From Bauldia sp. (GTDB lineage: Bacteria; Pseudomonadota; Alphaproteobacteria; Rhizobiales; Kaistiaceae), in contig NZ_JAGRLA010000048.1 in assembly GCF_020442045.1 (NCBI RefSeq), positions 1-50,452 of the forward strand: a stretch of 50,452 nucleotides of DNA. Reading direction: 5' to 3'. Shown here piece after piece: positions 1-9,882 of this stretch; position 1 is the first letter of the stretch; every line of letters starts with the position of its first letter. A program made the translations under genes and the position numbers. The notes beneath the pieces are model-generated. The model was not told the origin of the DNA, did no database searches, and worked only from the letters and a program-made list of their open reading frames with translations.

Positions 1-155
1 CCTGTCATCCCCGGCGAGCACCCGAAGGGTGCGAGGGAAGGGGAACCAGTAAACGGTCCGTTCTCCATGAGATGCACCGCCGCGCCCCGTTCCGCACCGG
101 CATCGTTTACTGGCCCCCCTTCCCGCGGCCCTGACGGCCGCGCCGGGGTGTCACG
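1..155. repeat. Imperfect long inverted repeat (REP/MITE-like)
   Basis: The left arm (about 4-55) and right arm (about 104-155) are imperfect reverse complements, best matched at the inner ends (CCAGTAAACG against CGTTTACTGG) and outer ends (CCCCGGCG against CGCCGGGG). The arms enclose about 48 bp. Each arm holds its own short hairpin (GCACCC-GAA-GGGTGC on the left, GCGGCC-CTGAC-GGCCGC on the right). It lies downstream of recN and no coding frame is convincing. The shape fits an extragenic palindromic or MITE-like element. The rest of the interval up to 281 shows nothing else I recognise. Confidence 0.6.
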
Positions 156-281
156 TCTTCTCCCAAATCCACCGCGGCCACTTGACCGGCAACCCGCGTG
201 CCAGAGCGGCGGCCGCCTCGCCATCCTGAAGCATACCCTCGGGGCTGACCCGAGCCTCGAAGGACGCACGATCCCCGCCCC

Positions 282-1952
282 TCACGCCGCGCCGAGGATC
301 AGCCGCTCGGCCGCCGCCCGCGCCTCATCGGTGATCGTCGCCCCGGCGAGCATCCGGGCGATCTCCTCGCGCCGTTTCGCGCCGTCGAGGCGGACGACGT
401 CGGTCAGCACGTGGTCCGTGTCCTTGCCGGGCGCCTTGGCGACCAGCAGGTGGCTGGTCGACCGCGCCGCGACCTGCGGCGCATGGGTCACCGACAGCAC
501 CTGGACGCCCTTCGCCAGCCGCGACAGCCGGGCGCCGATCGCGTCGGCGACCGCGCCGCCGACCGCGGTGTCGATCTCGTCGAAGACCAGGGTCGGCGCC
601 GAGCCGCGATCGGCGAGCGCCACCTTGAGCGCCAGCAGGAAGCGGGCGAGCTCGCCGCCCGACGCCACCTTCATCAGCGGGCCGGGCTTCGAGCCGGGAT
701 TGGTGCGGACGGTGAAGGAGACGTCGTCGAGGCCCGCCTCCGACATCCTCTCCGGGTCGGTCTCGATAGTCGCCGAGAAGACCGCCCGTTCGAGCTTGAG
801 CGCCGGCAGCTCCGCCGCCACCGCCCTGTCGAGTTCGGCGGCGGCGGCCCGACGCTTCCTGCTGAGCGCGGCGGCGGCCTTCCGGTAGCCGGCGCGGGCG
901 GCGATGACGGCCTTGTCGAGCCGGCCGAGTTCCTCCTCGCCGGAATCGAGCGCCGCCAGCGCCGCCGCCATCTCCGCGGCAAGCGCCGGCAGGTCGGCGA
1001 CCAGGACGTTGTATTTGCGGCCCGCGGCGCGGAGCGCGAAGAGGCGCTCCTCGGTCTGTTCGAGCTCGCGCGGATCGGCATCGGCCGCCTGTGCCGCGCC
1101 TTCCAGCGCGGCGCCCGCCTCCTCCAGCGCGTTGAGCGCGCGGTCGAGCGCCGCCACCGGCTCGTCGAGCAGGCCGGCGGCTTCCGGGGCCTTGCGCTCC
1201 AGCCGGCGGACCAGGCTCGCGAGCGTCGGCACCGGGCTTGCCGAGCCGAGGACGATGTCGTGGGCCTCCGCGATGTCCCCGGCGACCTTCTCGGCCCGCA
1301 TCAGCAGCTGGCGCCGATCGGCGAGCTCATCCTCCTCGCCGGGCCGCGGCGCGAGCAGGGTCAGTTCCTCGACCGACGCGCGCAGGTAGTCGGCCTCCGC
1401 GCGGGCAGCCGCGATGCGCTCCCGGAGCGCCGCCGCCGCGGCCTCCGCCTCCCGCGCGCCGCGACAGGCACCGGCGACCGCTTCCGCCTCGCCCTCCAGC
1501 CGGCCGAAGGCGTCGAGCAGGTCGCGGTGGACGCCGGGATCGACCAGCGCGCGGTCGTCATGCTGGCCATGGATCTCGACCAGCATCGCGCCGATCCGGC
1601 GCAGCAGCGTCACCGATACGGGATTGTCGTTGACGAAGGCGCGGCTTCGCCCGTCGCCGGTCTGGACCCGGCGAAGCACCAACGCGCCCTCGGCCTCGAT
1701 GGCGCTCTCGTCGAGAAGCGCCCATACCGGGTGACCGGCCTCCGGCTCGAAGACCGCCGTCACGTCGCCCTGCTCGGCGCCCTGGCGAACCAGCGCGCTG
1801 TCGCCGCGGCCGCCGAGCGCCAGCGACAGCGCGTCGAGCAGGATCGATTTGCCGGCGCCGGTCTCGCCGGTCAGCACGGTCATGCCTTCGGCAAAGTCGA
1901 CGGACAGCCGGTCGATCAGGACGATATCGCGAATCGACAGGGCGACGAGCAT
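282..1952 (-). CDS. recN: DNA repair protein RecN
   Basis: SMC-like ATPase of recombinational double-strand-break repair, cytoplasmic and nucleoid-associated. The Walker A motif GETGAGKS is near residue 30 after an ABC-type N-terminus (ALSIRDIVLIDRLSVDF). An Ala/Glu/Arg-rich coiled-coil middle follows (about 150-370). The C-terminal ATPase half has the signature region (SGGELARFLLALK) and Walker B (LVFDEIDTAVGG). The 556-residue length is normal for RecN. It is the last gene of the minus-strand cluster, 13 nt after bamD, a common alphaproteobacterial order. The ATG start places the nucleotide-binding motif at the expected position. Confidence 0.95.
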   Translation of the reverse strand: MLVALSIRDIVLIDRLSVDFAEGMTVLTGETGAGKSILLDALSLALGGRGDSALVRQGAEQGDVTAVFEPEAGHPVWALLDESAIEAEGALVLRRVQTGDGRSRAFVNDNPVSVTLLRRIGAMLVEIHGQHDDRALVDPGVHRDLLDAFGRLEGEAEAVAGACRGAREAEAAAAALRERIAAARAEADYLRASVEELTLLAPRPGEEDELADRRQLLMRAEKVAGDIAEAHDIVLGSASPVPTLASLVRRLERKAPEAAGLLDEPVAALDRALNALEEAGAALEGAAQAADADPRELEQTEERLFALRAAGRKYNVLVADLPALAAEMAAALAALDSGEEELGRLDKAVIAARAGYRKAAAALSRKRRAAAAELDRAVAAELPALKLERAVFSATIETDPERMSEAGLDDVSFTVRTNPGSKPGPLMKVASGGELARFLLALKVALADRGSAPTLVFDEIDTAVGGAVADAIGARLSRLAKGVQVLSVTHAPQVAARSTSHLLVAKAPGKDTDHVLTDVVRLDGAKRREEIARMLAGATITDEARAAAERLILGAA

Positions 1953-1965
1953 GGCTCGGCCAACC

Positions 1966-2829
1966 TCAGCTGGTTCGGGCTGCCACGGCCTCGCTGATCT
2001 CGCCGCCGTGGTCCTGCGGCGTCACGCCCTTCTTCTGCAGCAGACTATAGGCGTCCTTGTACCACTGGCTGTCGGGGAAGTTGTGACCGAGCACGGCCGC
2101 GGCGGTCTGCGCCTCGCGGACCAGACCCATCGCGAGATTCGCCTCGACGAGACGCTCCAGCGCCTCCTCGACATGCCGGGTGTCGGGATACTCGGTCACC
2201 ACCACGTCGAACCGGTTGATCGCGGCGATATATTCGCGCCGCTCGAGATAGTAGCGGCCGACCTGCATCTCCTTGCCGGCGAGCTGGTCGCGGGTGGCGA
2301 TCACCTTCTTGTTGGCGTCGGAGGCATATTCGGAATCGGGGTATTTCCTGGTGACCTCTTGCATCGCGGCAAGCGCCTTCTGGGTCGCCGCCTGGTCGCG
2401 CGTCACGTCCTTGATCTGGGCGAAATAGCTCTGGCCGAGGATGTACTGGGCATAGGCGGCGTCCGGGCTGCCGGGATAGAGCGTCAGATAGCGGTTGGCC
2501 GCCTGGATCGCCGTGTCGTAGTCGCCCTTCCGGTAGCTGGCAAAGGCCGACATCACCATCCCCTTGCGGGCCCATTCCGAATAGGGGTGCTGGCGGTCGA
2601 CCTCGTTGAAGCTCTTGATGGCGTCGCTGTATTTGCCGGCATTGAGATAGCCGAGGCCGCGATTATAGAGCGCCCCGGCCGGCTGGTCGGGCTCGTAGGC
2701 GGCCGCGGTGCCCTCGATCGAATGCTGGCAGGCCGACAGCAGGACCGGTGCGCCGAGGATGGCAAGCCAGACGGCGGCCATCTTCAGCCGGCCCGGCCGT
2801 TTTACGCTGACAGGTGAAACTGAATTCAT
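1966..2829 (-). CDS. bamD: Outer-membrane assembly lipoprotein BamD
   Basis: Essential lipoprotein of the BAM complex, which inserts beta-barrels into the outer membrane. A signal peptide with lipobox LSAC ends near residue 34. Five TPR-like repeats follow (for example ALYNRGLGYLNAGKYSDAI, then repeats ending in YPDSEYA and YPDTRH). The frame is open upstream to a TTG at 2883; the ATG at 2829 was chosen because it gives a short n-region before the hydrophobic segment, although its ribosome site is weak. An ATG at 2781 is also possible. It sits between lpxC and recN, so envelope biogenesis genes are grouped here. Confidence 0.92.
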   Translation of the reverse strand: MNSVSPVSVKRPGRLKMAAVWLAILGAPVLLSACQHSIEGTAAAYEPDQPAGALYNRGLGYLNAGKYSDAIKSFNEVDRQHPYSEWARKGMVMSAFASYRKGDYDTAIQAANRYLTLYPGSPDAAYAQYILGQSYFAQIKDVTRDQAATQKALAAMQEVTRKYPDSEYASDANKKVIATRDQLAGKEMQVGRYYLERREYIAAINRFDVVVTEYPDTRHVEEALERLVEANLAMGLVREAQTAAAVLGHNFPDSQWYKDAYSLLQKKGVTPQDHGGEISEAVAARTS

Positions 2830-2994
2830 CCCCCGACCAGACCGGCTTCGCGCCGAATCGCCCTTTTCATGCTTGCCTCGCAAACGGCCTGTTTACTCCA
2901 AACCCCGGCCGCGCGCCAATTCCCGGCACGCATGGACTTCGCTTTTCTTTGTGGCGAAAGAGCGGACGAGGCGGTCATAACCGCCTGTCCGGCA

Positions 2995-3945
2995 TCAGGA
3001 AACGTCGGGACCGAAGGCGGCCGCGGCGACGCCCGCCGGCAGATCCGCATGGCCGGTCTCGCGGCGGACCGGCATTTCGACATAGCTCCACGCATCCCGG
3101 TCGGAGAGCAGCGCCTCGAGGGCCATGTGATTGAGCTTGTGGCCGCCCCGGTGGGACCGGTAGGCGCCGAGGATCGGAGCGCCGGCCAGCGCCAGGTCGC
3201 CGATCGCGTCGAGCACCTTGTGCCGGACGAATTCGTTCTCGTAGCGCAGGCCCTCCGGGTTCATCACCCGGTCCTCGCCGATGACGATGGCGTTCTCGAG
3301 CGAGGCGCCGAGCGCGAAGCCGCGGGCCCACAGGCTCTTGACGTCGGCATAGAAGCCGAAGGTGCGGGCGCGGGCGATCTCCTTGCGGAAGGTCTCGCCG
3401 CAGAATTCGAAGGTATAGTCCTGCCGGCCAACCAGCGGATTGGCGAAATCGATCTCGACCTCGATCCGGCGGCCGTCATGGGGCGTGAACTCGGCGACGC
3501 TCTTGCCCATCTCGACGCGAACCGGCTTGTTGACCCGGATGTAGCGCCGCGAGGCGGAAAGCGTCTCGATGCCGGCCTGGTCGATGGCATCGATGAAGGC
3601 ATCGGCGCTGCCGTCCATCACCGGAACCTCGGGCCCGTCGATCTCGACCATGCAATTATCGACATCCAGCGCCCGCAAGGTCGCCATCAGATGCTCGATC
3701 GTCGCCACCGACCCGTCCGTCGTCCCGATCGAGGTGCACAGGTCGGTCGCGTTGACGTAACGAAAATCGGCCGGGATCTCGCAATCCCGGCCGTCATCGA
3801 GATTTGTCCGGTTGAAATAGATGCCGCAATCCGCCTCGGCCGGGTGCAGGGTTACCGACACTTCCTGACCGCTATGGACACCAACTCCCGACAATGACGC
3901 CCGAGTCTTGAGCGTCGTCTGTGCCCCGTTACGCCGTCTCGCCAT
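2995..3945 (-). CDS. lpxC: UDP-3-O-acyl-N-acetylglucosamine deacetylase
   Basis: Zn-dependent deacetylase, the committed step of lipid A synthesis. The N-terminus TLKTRASLSGVGVHSG is typical. The first zinc histidine is in the motif EHLMATL (near residue 85). The second and third ligands are in HKVLDAIGDL, and the catalytic His is in HRGGHKLNH. About 316 residues, normal for the family. The frame extends to 4008, but the ATG at 3945 aligns with the usual LpxC N-terminus (MARRRNGAQTTLK). It lies between ftsZ and bamD, with a 305-bp leader that probably holds its own promoter. Confidence 0.96.
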   Translation of the reverse strand: MARRRNGAQTTLKTRASLSGVGVHSGQEVSVTLHPAEADCGIYFNRTNLDDGRDCEIPADFRYVNATDLCTSIGTTDGSVATIEHLMATLRALDVDNCMVEIDGPEVPVMDGSADAFIDAIDQAGIETLSASRRYIRVNKPVRVEMGKSVAEFTPHDGRRIEVEIDFANPLVGRQDYTFEFCGETFRKEIARARTFGFYADVKSLWARGFALGASLENAIVIGEDRVMNPEGLRYENEFVRHKVLDAIGDLALAGAPILGAYRSHRGGHKLNHMALEALLSDRDAWSYVEMPVRRETGHADLPAGVAAAAFGPDVS

Positions 3946-4096
3946 GCTATGGCACCCGCCCCTGGTAGTATTCGGTCCCCGCCGCTTTCGCGGCCCGACT
4001 GACGGCAACTGGGCTTCGTATTTCCGGCTGGAACGGATACTTTTCGTTCCAACGCACCGGACTCACTCGATGGCCCCAGCGCCCTCCTCGAATCCA

Positions 4097-4124
4097 ACAA
4101 TATCCGCGCCGGGAGGGAAGACAA
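4097..4124 (-). promoter_or_regulatory. Candidate lpxC promoter
   Basis: In the 304-bp gap between lpxC and ftsZ, reading on the minus strand, TTGTCT (4119-4124) and TATTGT (4097-4102) are separated by 16 bp. This resembles a sigma70-type promoter with a leader of about 150 nt before the lpxC ATG. Apart from this and the hairpin at 4204-4233, I see nothing else in the gap. Assigned by eye only. Confidence 0.35.
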
Positions 4125-4203
4125 AATCACGCTTGGTTACACTATGTAACGCCCGGACCCCGCCATAGCCCGCCCTTTTTTCCCCGTCTTTCCAATAGTT
4201 TAC

Positions 4204-4233
4204 GACCCGGCTCCGCAAACGCGGAACCGGGTC
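4204..4233 (-). terminator. Strong hairpin after ftsZ, possible terminator
   Basis: A 13-bp stem (GACCCGGTTCCGC pairing with GCGGAGCCGGGTC, one G-U wobble) closes a 4-nt loop 16 nt after the ftsZ stop. There is no clear U tract on the ftsZ side, so it may be an attenuator, an RNA-stabilising 3' end or an intergenic palindrome rather than a full intrinsic terminator. Confidence 0.45.
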
Positions 4234-4249
4234 GCCAACCAGATTGTTT

Positions 4250-6088
4250 TCAGTTCGCCTGACGACGGAGAAATGCCGGAATCTCGAGCTCGTCATCGGC
4301 GCTGCGATGATCCTGCGGCATCGGCCGGCCGTGCGGGTCAAGCTCGGCCTGCCGTGGCCGGTATTGCTGGTCCGAACCCTGCACCCGCGGCTGCGGTGGC
4401 CGCTTGGCATAGTCGCTTGCCTGGGGCGGCGGCGGAGCCTGCATCCGCTGCGGCTGCTGCTGCGGCTGGCGGGCCTGCTGGGGCTGGCGCGGCTGCCCCT
4501 GCGGCTGGTTCGCCGCCGCCGGCGGACGCTGGCCCTGCGGTCGCTGCGCGGCGGCCGGTGCCTCGTCCTCGCGGCGGCCGAGGCCGACATGGGCGAGTCG
4601 TTTCAGCAGGCTGAGCGGACCGCGATCCTCCTCGGTCTGGGCTTCGCCCGTCTCGCGGGCCTGGAGCTGGCGCTGGGCAACCGGCGGGAAGTCCTGGATG
4701 CGCGGCATCCGCACCGGCGGCGCCTCGGCTTCCGGCGGAATGAAGGGGGCTTCGGAGACATGATGCTCCTCCTCTTCCGCCTTCAGGTGCGGTTCCGATT
4801 CGGCGTCGAAATCGCCCTCGTCATACTGGGATGCCGCCGGCTTGTAGGGCGCGATGGTGATGTCGCGGTCGTGGGCGGCAGCCGGCGCCGGCTGTTCCGC
4901 CCGCGCGGCCGGAGCCTCGGGAGTGGCCGGCTCCGGCGCGGGAGCTTCCTCCGGCTCCGGGGCCGGAGCGATGGCCGCGGCGACGGCCGCGGTGGCGATC
5001 GCGGCGGGGCGCGTCGGCACCGGTTCCGGCGCGGGCTTCGGCGCGGCGGGCTGCGCCACGGTCCGCAGGCGATGGTTGAGCTCGGCCATCCGCATGTCGG
5101 CCGGGTGGACTTCCGCCTGGCCGGAGCTGTCGATACCGGTCGCGACCACCGACACCCGGATGACGCCTTCGAGCGATTCCTCGAAGGTGGCGCCGAGGAT
5201 GATATTCGCGTCGGGATCGACCTCCTCGCGGATACGGGTCGCGGCCTCGTCGACCTCGAACAGGGTCAGGTCCTTGCCGCCGGTGATCGAGATCAGGAGG
5301 CCGTTGGCGCCCTTCATCGAGGTCTCGTCGAGCAGCGGGTTGGCGATCGCCGCCTCGGCCGCCTGGATGGCGCGCTTGTCGCCGGAGGCCTCGCCGGTGC
5401 CCATCATCGCCTTGCCCATCTCGCGCATCACCGAGCGGACGTCGGCGAAATCGAGATTGATCAGGCCTTCCTTGACCATCAGGTCGGTGATGCAGGCGAC
5501 GCCCGAATAGAGAACCTGGTCAGCCATCGCGAAGGCGTCGGCGAAGGTGGTCTTCTCGTTGGCGATCCGGAAGAGGTTCTGGTTCGGAATGACGATCAGC
5601 GTGTCGACGCAGGCCTGGAGATCGATGATCCCCTGGTCGGCGATGCGCATCCGCCGGGCGCCCTCGAACTGGAACGGCTTGGTGACGACGCCGACGGTCA
5701 GGATGCCCTGGTCGCGGGCGGCGCGGGCGACGATCGGCGCCGCGCCGGTGCCGGTGCCGCCGCCCATGCCGGCGGTGACGAACACCATGTGGGAGCCGCT
5801 GAGATGATCGGTGATCTCGGCGATCGCCTCCTCCGCGGCGGCGCGGCCGACTTCCGGCTGCGATCCCGCGCCGAGGCCTTCGGTGACCGCGACCCCCATC
5901 TGGATGACCCGCTCGGCCTCGGAGGAGGAGAGCGCCTGACTGTCGGTATTCGCGACGACGAATTCGCAGCCAACAAGCCCGGATCGGATCATGTTGTTGA
6001 CCGCGTTGCCCCCGGCGCCGCCGACGCCGAACACGGTGATCTTCGGCCTGAGCTCTTTGATATCCGGCATTTGCAGATTGATCGTCAT
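4250..6088 (-). CDS. ftsZ: Cell division GTPase FtsZ
   Basis: Tubulin-like GTPase that forms the Z ring. The N-terminal GTP-binding segment [15 protein letters not shown] is near residue 20. The tubulin signature [11 protein letters not shown] follows near 105, and the T7-loop region [13 protein letters not shown] near 205. After the globular domain (about 320 residues) comes a very long Pro/Ala/Gln/Glu-rich linker (about 325-595). The C-terminal conserved peptide [12 protein letters not shown] binds FtsA and other partners. At 612 residues it is much longer than E. coli FtsZ (383), but long linkers are usual in this class. It follows ftsA after 103 nt, with a GAGGG ribosome site. Confidence 0.98.
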   Translation of the reverse strand: MTINLQMPDIKELRPKITVFGVGGAGGNAVNNMIRSGLVGCEFVVANTDSQALSSSEAERVIQMGVAVTEGLGAGSQPEVGRAAAEEAIAEITDHLSGSHMVFVTAGMGGGTGTGAAPIVARAARDQGILTVGVVTKPFQFEGARRMRIADQGIIDLQACVDTLIVIPNQNLFRIANEKTTFADAFAMADQVLYSGVACITDLMVKEGLINLDFADVRSVMREMGKAMMGTGEASGDKRAIQAAEAAIANPLLDETSMKGANGLLISITGGKDLTLFEVDEAATRIREEVDPDANIILGATFEESLEGVIRVSVVATGIDSSGQAEVHPADMRMAELNHRLRTVAQPAAPKPAPEPVPTRPAAIATAAVAAAIAPAPEPEEAPAPEPATPEAPAARAEQPAPAAAHDRDITIAPYKPAASQYDEGDFDAESEPHLKAEEEEHHVSEAPFIPPEAEAPPVRMPRIQDFPPVAQRQLQARETGEAQTEEDRGPLSLLKRLAHVGLGRREDEAPAAAQRPQGQRPPAAANQPQGQPRQPQQARQPQQQPQRMQAPPPPQASDYAKRPPQPRVQGSDQQYRPRQAELDPHGRPMPQDHRSADDELEIPAFLRRQAN

Positions 6089-6191
6089 GACACCCTCGTT
6101 GTGACCCCTATGGCCGCTTGCGTGCTCCGGCCTCCAGTTTCAAGTAGACAGGCGCCGCCGCCGCGGTCGCCGGACACCGTGCCCACGGCGC

Positions 6192-7520
6192 CTAGAAGCT
6201 CTCCCTGAACCAGTGGCCCACCCGTGCCAGGTAGCCACCCGTTCCCGTCATCGCGAAGGGACGGTCGCTTCCCCCCTCGCATTGTTCCATCGTCGCGACC
6301 TGCGGATAGATGAGCAGCCCGACCGCAGTCGAGAATGCCGGCCCCTTGGCGACCTCCGGCAGGCCGGCAATTCCGAGTGGCCGGCCGAGCCTGACGTTGC
6401 GGGCAAGCACCCGCCGCGCCGATTCGGCCAGGCCGGTAAGCTGGCTGGCGCCGCCGGTCAGGATCATCCGCCGTCCGACCAGCGTCGCGTATCCGGATTG
6501 GTTCAGCCGGTCGCGCACCAGTTCGAGGATCTCCTCGACCCGCGGCCGGATGATCCGGGTCAGCGCCGAACGCGGCACGTGATTGGCGGGTTCCTCCTCG
6601 TCGTCCCCGATCGAGGGCACCGAAATGATCTCGCGCTCGTCGGCCGGGCTCGGCAGGGCGCTGCCGTAAACCGTCTTCAACCGCTCGGCGACCTCGAGCC
6701 GCGTCGACAGCCCGCGGGCAATGTCGGTGGTGATGTGCCGGCCGCCGATCGCGATCGCGTCGGCATGGACGAACTGGCCCTTGGTGAAGACGGCGATGGT
6801 CGTCGTCCCGCCGCCGAAGTCGATGCAGGCGCAGCCGAGCTCCGATTCGTCATCGACCACGACGGACAGGCCGCTGGCATAGGGCGCCGCCACGAGGCGT
6901 TCGACCGACAGGTGGCCGCGGGCGATGCAAAGCTCGACGTTGCGCAGCGGCTGGGCATCGCCGGTGACCATGTGCATGTCGACGCCGAGCCGCTCGCCGA
7001 CCATGCCGCGCGGGTCGGCGATGCCGCCATTGGCGTCGAGCGAATAGCCGATCGGCAGGGCATGGACGATGGAGCGCCCGTCGCTGACCGAGTGGCGTCG
7101 CCCGGCGGCGAGCACCCGGCCGATATCGACGTCCTCGACCGCCTTGCCCGACAGGGCGACGCTTGCCGAATAGGTTTCGCTCGCCAGCCGGCCGGCGGAA
7201 ATGCTGACGATCAGCGAGTCGACGGTGATCCCCGCCATCCTCTCGGCGGCGTCGACGGCGAGGCGAATGGCATGCTCCGCGGCGTCGAGATTGACGACGA
7301 CGCCGGACTTGATGCCGCGCGAGCGCTGATGGCCGATGCCCAGCACCTCGATCGCATGCGTCCGGCCGCGAAGCGCCTCCGCCCCCTCCGCGTCGTCCAG
7401 CGGCTTCAGCCGGGCGATCAGGCAGCAGATCTTGCTCGAACCGATGTCGAGGACCGAAACGACGGTCGGGCGGCGGATGATCGGGCGACGGCCCTGGTCG
7501 GAGGAACCGAATATCTTCAT
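6192..7520 (-). CDS. ftsA: Cell division actin homologue FtsA
   Basis: Actin-like ATPase that tethers FtsZ filaments to the inner membrane. The phosphate-1 motif VVSVLDIGSSKICCLIA is near residue 20, the phosphate-2 motif CIDFGGGTTTIAVF near 230, and the adenosine motif MILTGGASQLTGL near 360. The C-terminus GHWFRESF looks like the short amphipathic membrane-targeting helix of the family. 442 residues, within the normal range. Its ATG overlaps the ftsQ stop by one base (TGATG), which implies coupled translation. Confidence 0.97.
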   Translation of the reverse strand: MKIFGSSDQGRRPIIRRPTVVSVLDIGSSKICCLIARLKPLDDAEGAEALRGRTHAIEVLGIGHQRSRGIKSGVVVNLDAAEHAIRLAVDAAERMAGITVDSLIVSISAGRLASETYSASVALSGKAVEDVDIGRVLAAGRRHSVSDGRSIVHALPIGYSLDANGGIADPRGMVGERLGVDMHMVTGDAQPLRNVELCIARGHLSVERLVAAPYASGLSVVVDDESELGCACIDFGGGTTTIAVFTKGQFVHADAIAIGGRHITTDIARGLSTRLEVAERLKTVYGSALPSPADEREIISVPSIGDDEEEPANHVPRSALTRIIRPRVEEILELVRDRLNQSGYATLVGRRMILTGGASQLTGLAESARRVLARNVRLGRPLGIAGLPEVAKGPAFSTAVGLLIYPQVATMEQCEGGSDRPFAMTGTGGYLARVGHWFRESF

Positions 7521-8383
7521 CAGCCCTTGCCCTTCCGCTTCTTGAGCAGGGCTTCGCGCGCCTCGTAACCGGCCTCGGTCAGGCGGAAGACCAGCCGGTT
7601 GGGCAGGCGAAGGTCGACCGCCGCGATTTCGCGGGAAAGGATGCCGTGACCGTCGTCAAGCGCGACCGCCTGGATCAGGGCCGAACCCGGATCGTCCTTT
7701 GGCAGCATGATTTCGATGCCGTTGTTGAGGACGACGTTCCAGCGCCGGTCCGAAACCAGCACGCCGGCGCGGACCCGCGGCGCGAAGGACGGGAATTCCT
7801 CGAGCAGCGAAACGAACTCGCCGGCCCGCGCGTCCGCCCCCTTGCCGACCACCATCGGCAATTGCGCGTAGCGCGAGTCGACATGATCGGCGAGCACCCG
7901 TCCGTCCTTGTTGATCAGGACGACGGCGCCGTCATGCTGCCAGATCGCGTAGGGCTGGCGCTCGACGATCCCCACCTGCAGGGTGTCGGGATAGAGCTTG
8001 CGGATGGTCACCCGCTTGACCCAGGGCAACTGCTCGACGCGTTCGCGGGCGCTGATCGCGTCGAATGTCACGATCGACGGGAAGGGTCCGATCGCCATGG
8101 CGTTCAGCACGTCGATCTCGGACGTCTCGCTCTGGCCGCTGATCTCGACTTCGTCGATCCCAAGGCCCGCCCATGCGGTAAGCGCCGAAACGACCGTGGT
8201 CGTGTGCCCGCCGACCACCATGCCGGTCGCCGCCGTCGCGGCGAAAAGCAGGGCCATGCCCTTGGTGCCGGCATACCGTGGCGTCCGCAGGTCGAGACGC
8301 GACAGGATGCGTGCCGGGCGGCGCAGGAACCGCGGCAGGACGAGGCGACGCGCCGGCCGTGCATCGGCAGCCCAGTCGCCCAT
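7520..8383 (-). CDS. ftsQ: Cell division protein FtsQ
   Basis: Bitopic divisome protein that links cytoplasmic and periplasmic division proteins. A basic cytoplasmic tail rich in Arg is followed by one membrane helix (GMALLFAATAATGMVVGG). A POTRA domain comes next (VEISGQSETSEIDVLNAM), then the FtsQ beta domain (WVKRVTIRKLYPDTLQVGIVE). The frame is open to an ATG at 8437, overlapping ddlB by 34 nt. The ATG at 8383 was preferred because GAGGGAG lies just upstream of it, while the upstream ATG has no visible ribosome site. Confidence 0.93.
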   Translation of the reverse strand: MGDWAADARPARRLVLPRFLRRPARILSRLDLRTPRYAGTKGMALLFAATAATGMVVGGHTTTVVSALTAWAGLGIDEVEISGQSETSEIDVLNAMAIGPFPSIVTFDAISARERVEQLPWVKRVTIRKLYPDTLQVGIVERQPYAIWQHDGAVVLINKDGRVLADHVDSRYAQLPMVVGKGADARAGEFVSLLEEFPSFAPRVRAGVLVSDRRWNVVLNNGIEIMLPKDDPGSALIQAVALDDGHGILSREIAAVDLRLPNRLVFRLTEAGYEAREALLKKRKGKG

Positions 8384-8403
8384 GTCTCCCTCGGTCTCCG
8401 GCT

Positions 8404-9324
8404 TCACCGACTGCAAGACGCGTCCTCCACCATCCAACGCACCAGACTCTTGAAATCCATGCCCGCGTATGCGGCCATCTCAGGAACCAACGAGGTTGCC
8501 GTCATGCCTGGCTGCGTGTTGACCTCGAGGCAGATGAGTTCCCCCGTCCCCCCGGGGCGGTCGTCGTAGCGGAAGTCCGCCCGGCTGACGCCACGGCAGC
8601 CCAAAGCCTGATGGGCCCGTAGCGCCAGCATCCGTATATTTTGGTAAACATCTGGTAAAATTTCCGCCGGCAGGATGTGCTTCGATCCGCCGACGTCATA
8701 CTTGGCGTGATAGTCGTAGAATCGATCTCCTGTAACGATATCAATGACATCGAGCGGTTCGTCGCCGCGGACCCCGCAGGTCAGCTCGCGACCGGCGACA
8801 TAGCGCTCGACCATGACCACCTCGCCGAAGGCCCAATCCTCGGCGAAAAGCTCCTGCGGCGGGTGAATCGCGTCTTCCCTGACGATCAGCACGCCGAAGC
8901 TCGATCCCTCGTTCGGCGGCTTGACCACATAGGGAGGCGCGATGACGTGTTCGCGTGCCGCGTCGAGGCGGTGGGCGACCACTGAATCCGACACCGGAAC
9001 GCCGGCGGCGCGCAGGATGTGGTTGGCCTTCGGCTTGTTCATCGCCAGCGCCGAGGCGAGCACCCCCGAATGGGTGTAGGGAATCGCGAGGAATTCGAGG
9101 ATGCCCTGGACGCAGCCATCCTCGCCGAAGGGACCATGCAGCGCGTTGAAGGCGACGTCCGGCTGCAGCCTGGCCAGCACGTCGGCGACGTCGCGGCCGA
9201 CATCGACGCGCGTCACCTTGAAGCCGCCGGCTTCCAGCGCATCGGCGCAGGCATTCCCCGAGGACAGCGAAACCGGCCTCTCGGAAGACCAACCACCCAT
9301 CAGCACCGCAACATGCGTCGTCAT
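8404..9324 (-). CDS. ddlB: D-alanine--D-alanine ligase
   Basis: ATP-grasp ligase making the D-Ala-D-Ala dipeptide for peptidoglycan. The N-terminus HVAVLMGGWSSERPVSLSSG is typical of DdlB. The ATP-binding segment is YVVKPPNEGSSFGV and the C-terminal metal/substrate motif is CLEVNTQPGMT. 306 residues, normal length. It begins 162 nt after the vapC stop, so a small toxin-antitoxin unit lies between it and its usual upstream partner murB. The interval 9325-9486 contains a TTAAC-rich patch but no clear promoter pair. Confidence 0.96.
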   Translation of the reverse strand: MTTHVAVLMGGWSSERPVSLSSGNACADALEAGGFKVTRVDVGRDVADVLARLQPDVAFNALHGPFGEDGCVQGILEFLAIPYTHSGVLASALAMNKPKANHILRAAGVPVSDSVVAHRLDAAREHVIAPPYVVKPPNEGSSFGVLIVREDAIHPPQELFAEDWAFGEVVMVERYVAGRELTCGVRGDEPLDVIDIVTGDRFYDYHAKYDVGGSKHILPAEILPDVYQNIRMLALRAHQALGCRGVSRADFRYDDRPGGTGELICLEVNTQPGMTATSLVPEMAAYAGMDFKSLVRWMVEDASCSR

Positions 9325-9486
9325 TCAGTCCCTCCTCCGCCGAATCGCGGCGGACCTGACGACAGTGCGATGGAATTTGGTTAAGAAACGTTAACCACGA
9401 GGGAGATCGTTAACTTTTTTGCCGGCGGTCCGGCTTTCCCTCGGCCGCGGTCATCGGCCGCAAGGACCCGCGGCCCCCCGGCCGCG

Positions 9487-9882
9487 TCAGTCGGCGGCGC
9501 GGCGGACGTCGGTTTTCGCGAAGTCGCCACCCTTGAAGAGGAGCGGCTCGTTGCGGTCCTTGGCCAGCGCATAGGCGAAGCAATCGCCGAAATTCAGGCC
9601 CGCCGGGTGGCCGCTGCCCTTGCCGAAATCGCGATAGGCCTCGCGGGCGATCCGCGCCTGCTTCTCAGTGACGGGCTCGATGGTGATGCCGGTTTCGAGA
9701 ATGAGGTCGTCAACGCGGCGGCTGAGGCGTGGGCTGCGTTTGCCGTCCACGACGATGCTCAGTTCGAGGTAGGTCGCGGCGGACATGCGGAACGGACCGG
9801 GCCCCGCGAGGGCGTCTGCAAATGGGAAGAAGCCATCCTCCTCATAGAGAATGGCAATAAATGCGGAGCTGTCGACGATCAC
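9487..9882 (-). CDS. vapC: VapC-type PIN ribonuclease toxin
   Basis: PIN-domain endoribonuclease toxin of a type II toxin-antitoxin pair. The expected acidic active-site residues are D4 ([11 protein letters not shown]), E40 (TYLELSIVV), D100 ([12 protein letters not shown]) and D120 ([10 protein letters not shown]). 131 residues, normal for VapC. It starts at a GTG that overlaps the vapB stop as GTGA, implying coupled translation. The [11 protein letters not shown] pattern is typical of VapCs paired with PSK-type VapB. All four residues are intact, so the toxin should be active. Its location inside the dcw cluster is unusual. Confidence 0.93.
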   Translation of the reverse strand: MIVDSSAFIAILYEEDGFFPFADALAGPGPFRMSAATYLELSIVVDGKRSPRLSRRVDDLILETGITIEPVTEKQARIAREAYRDFGKGSGHPAGLNFGDCFAYALAKDRNEPLLFKGGDFAKTDVRRAAD

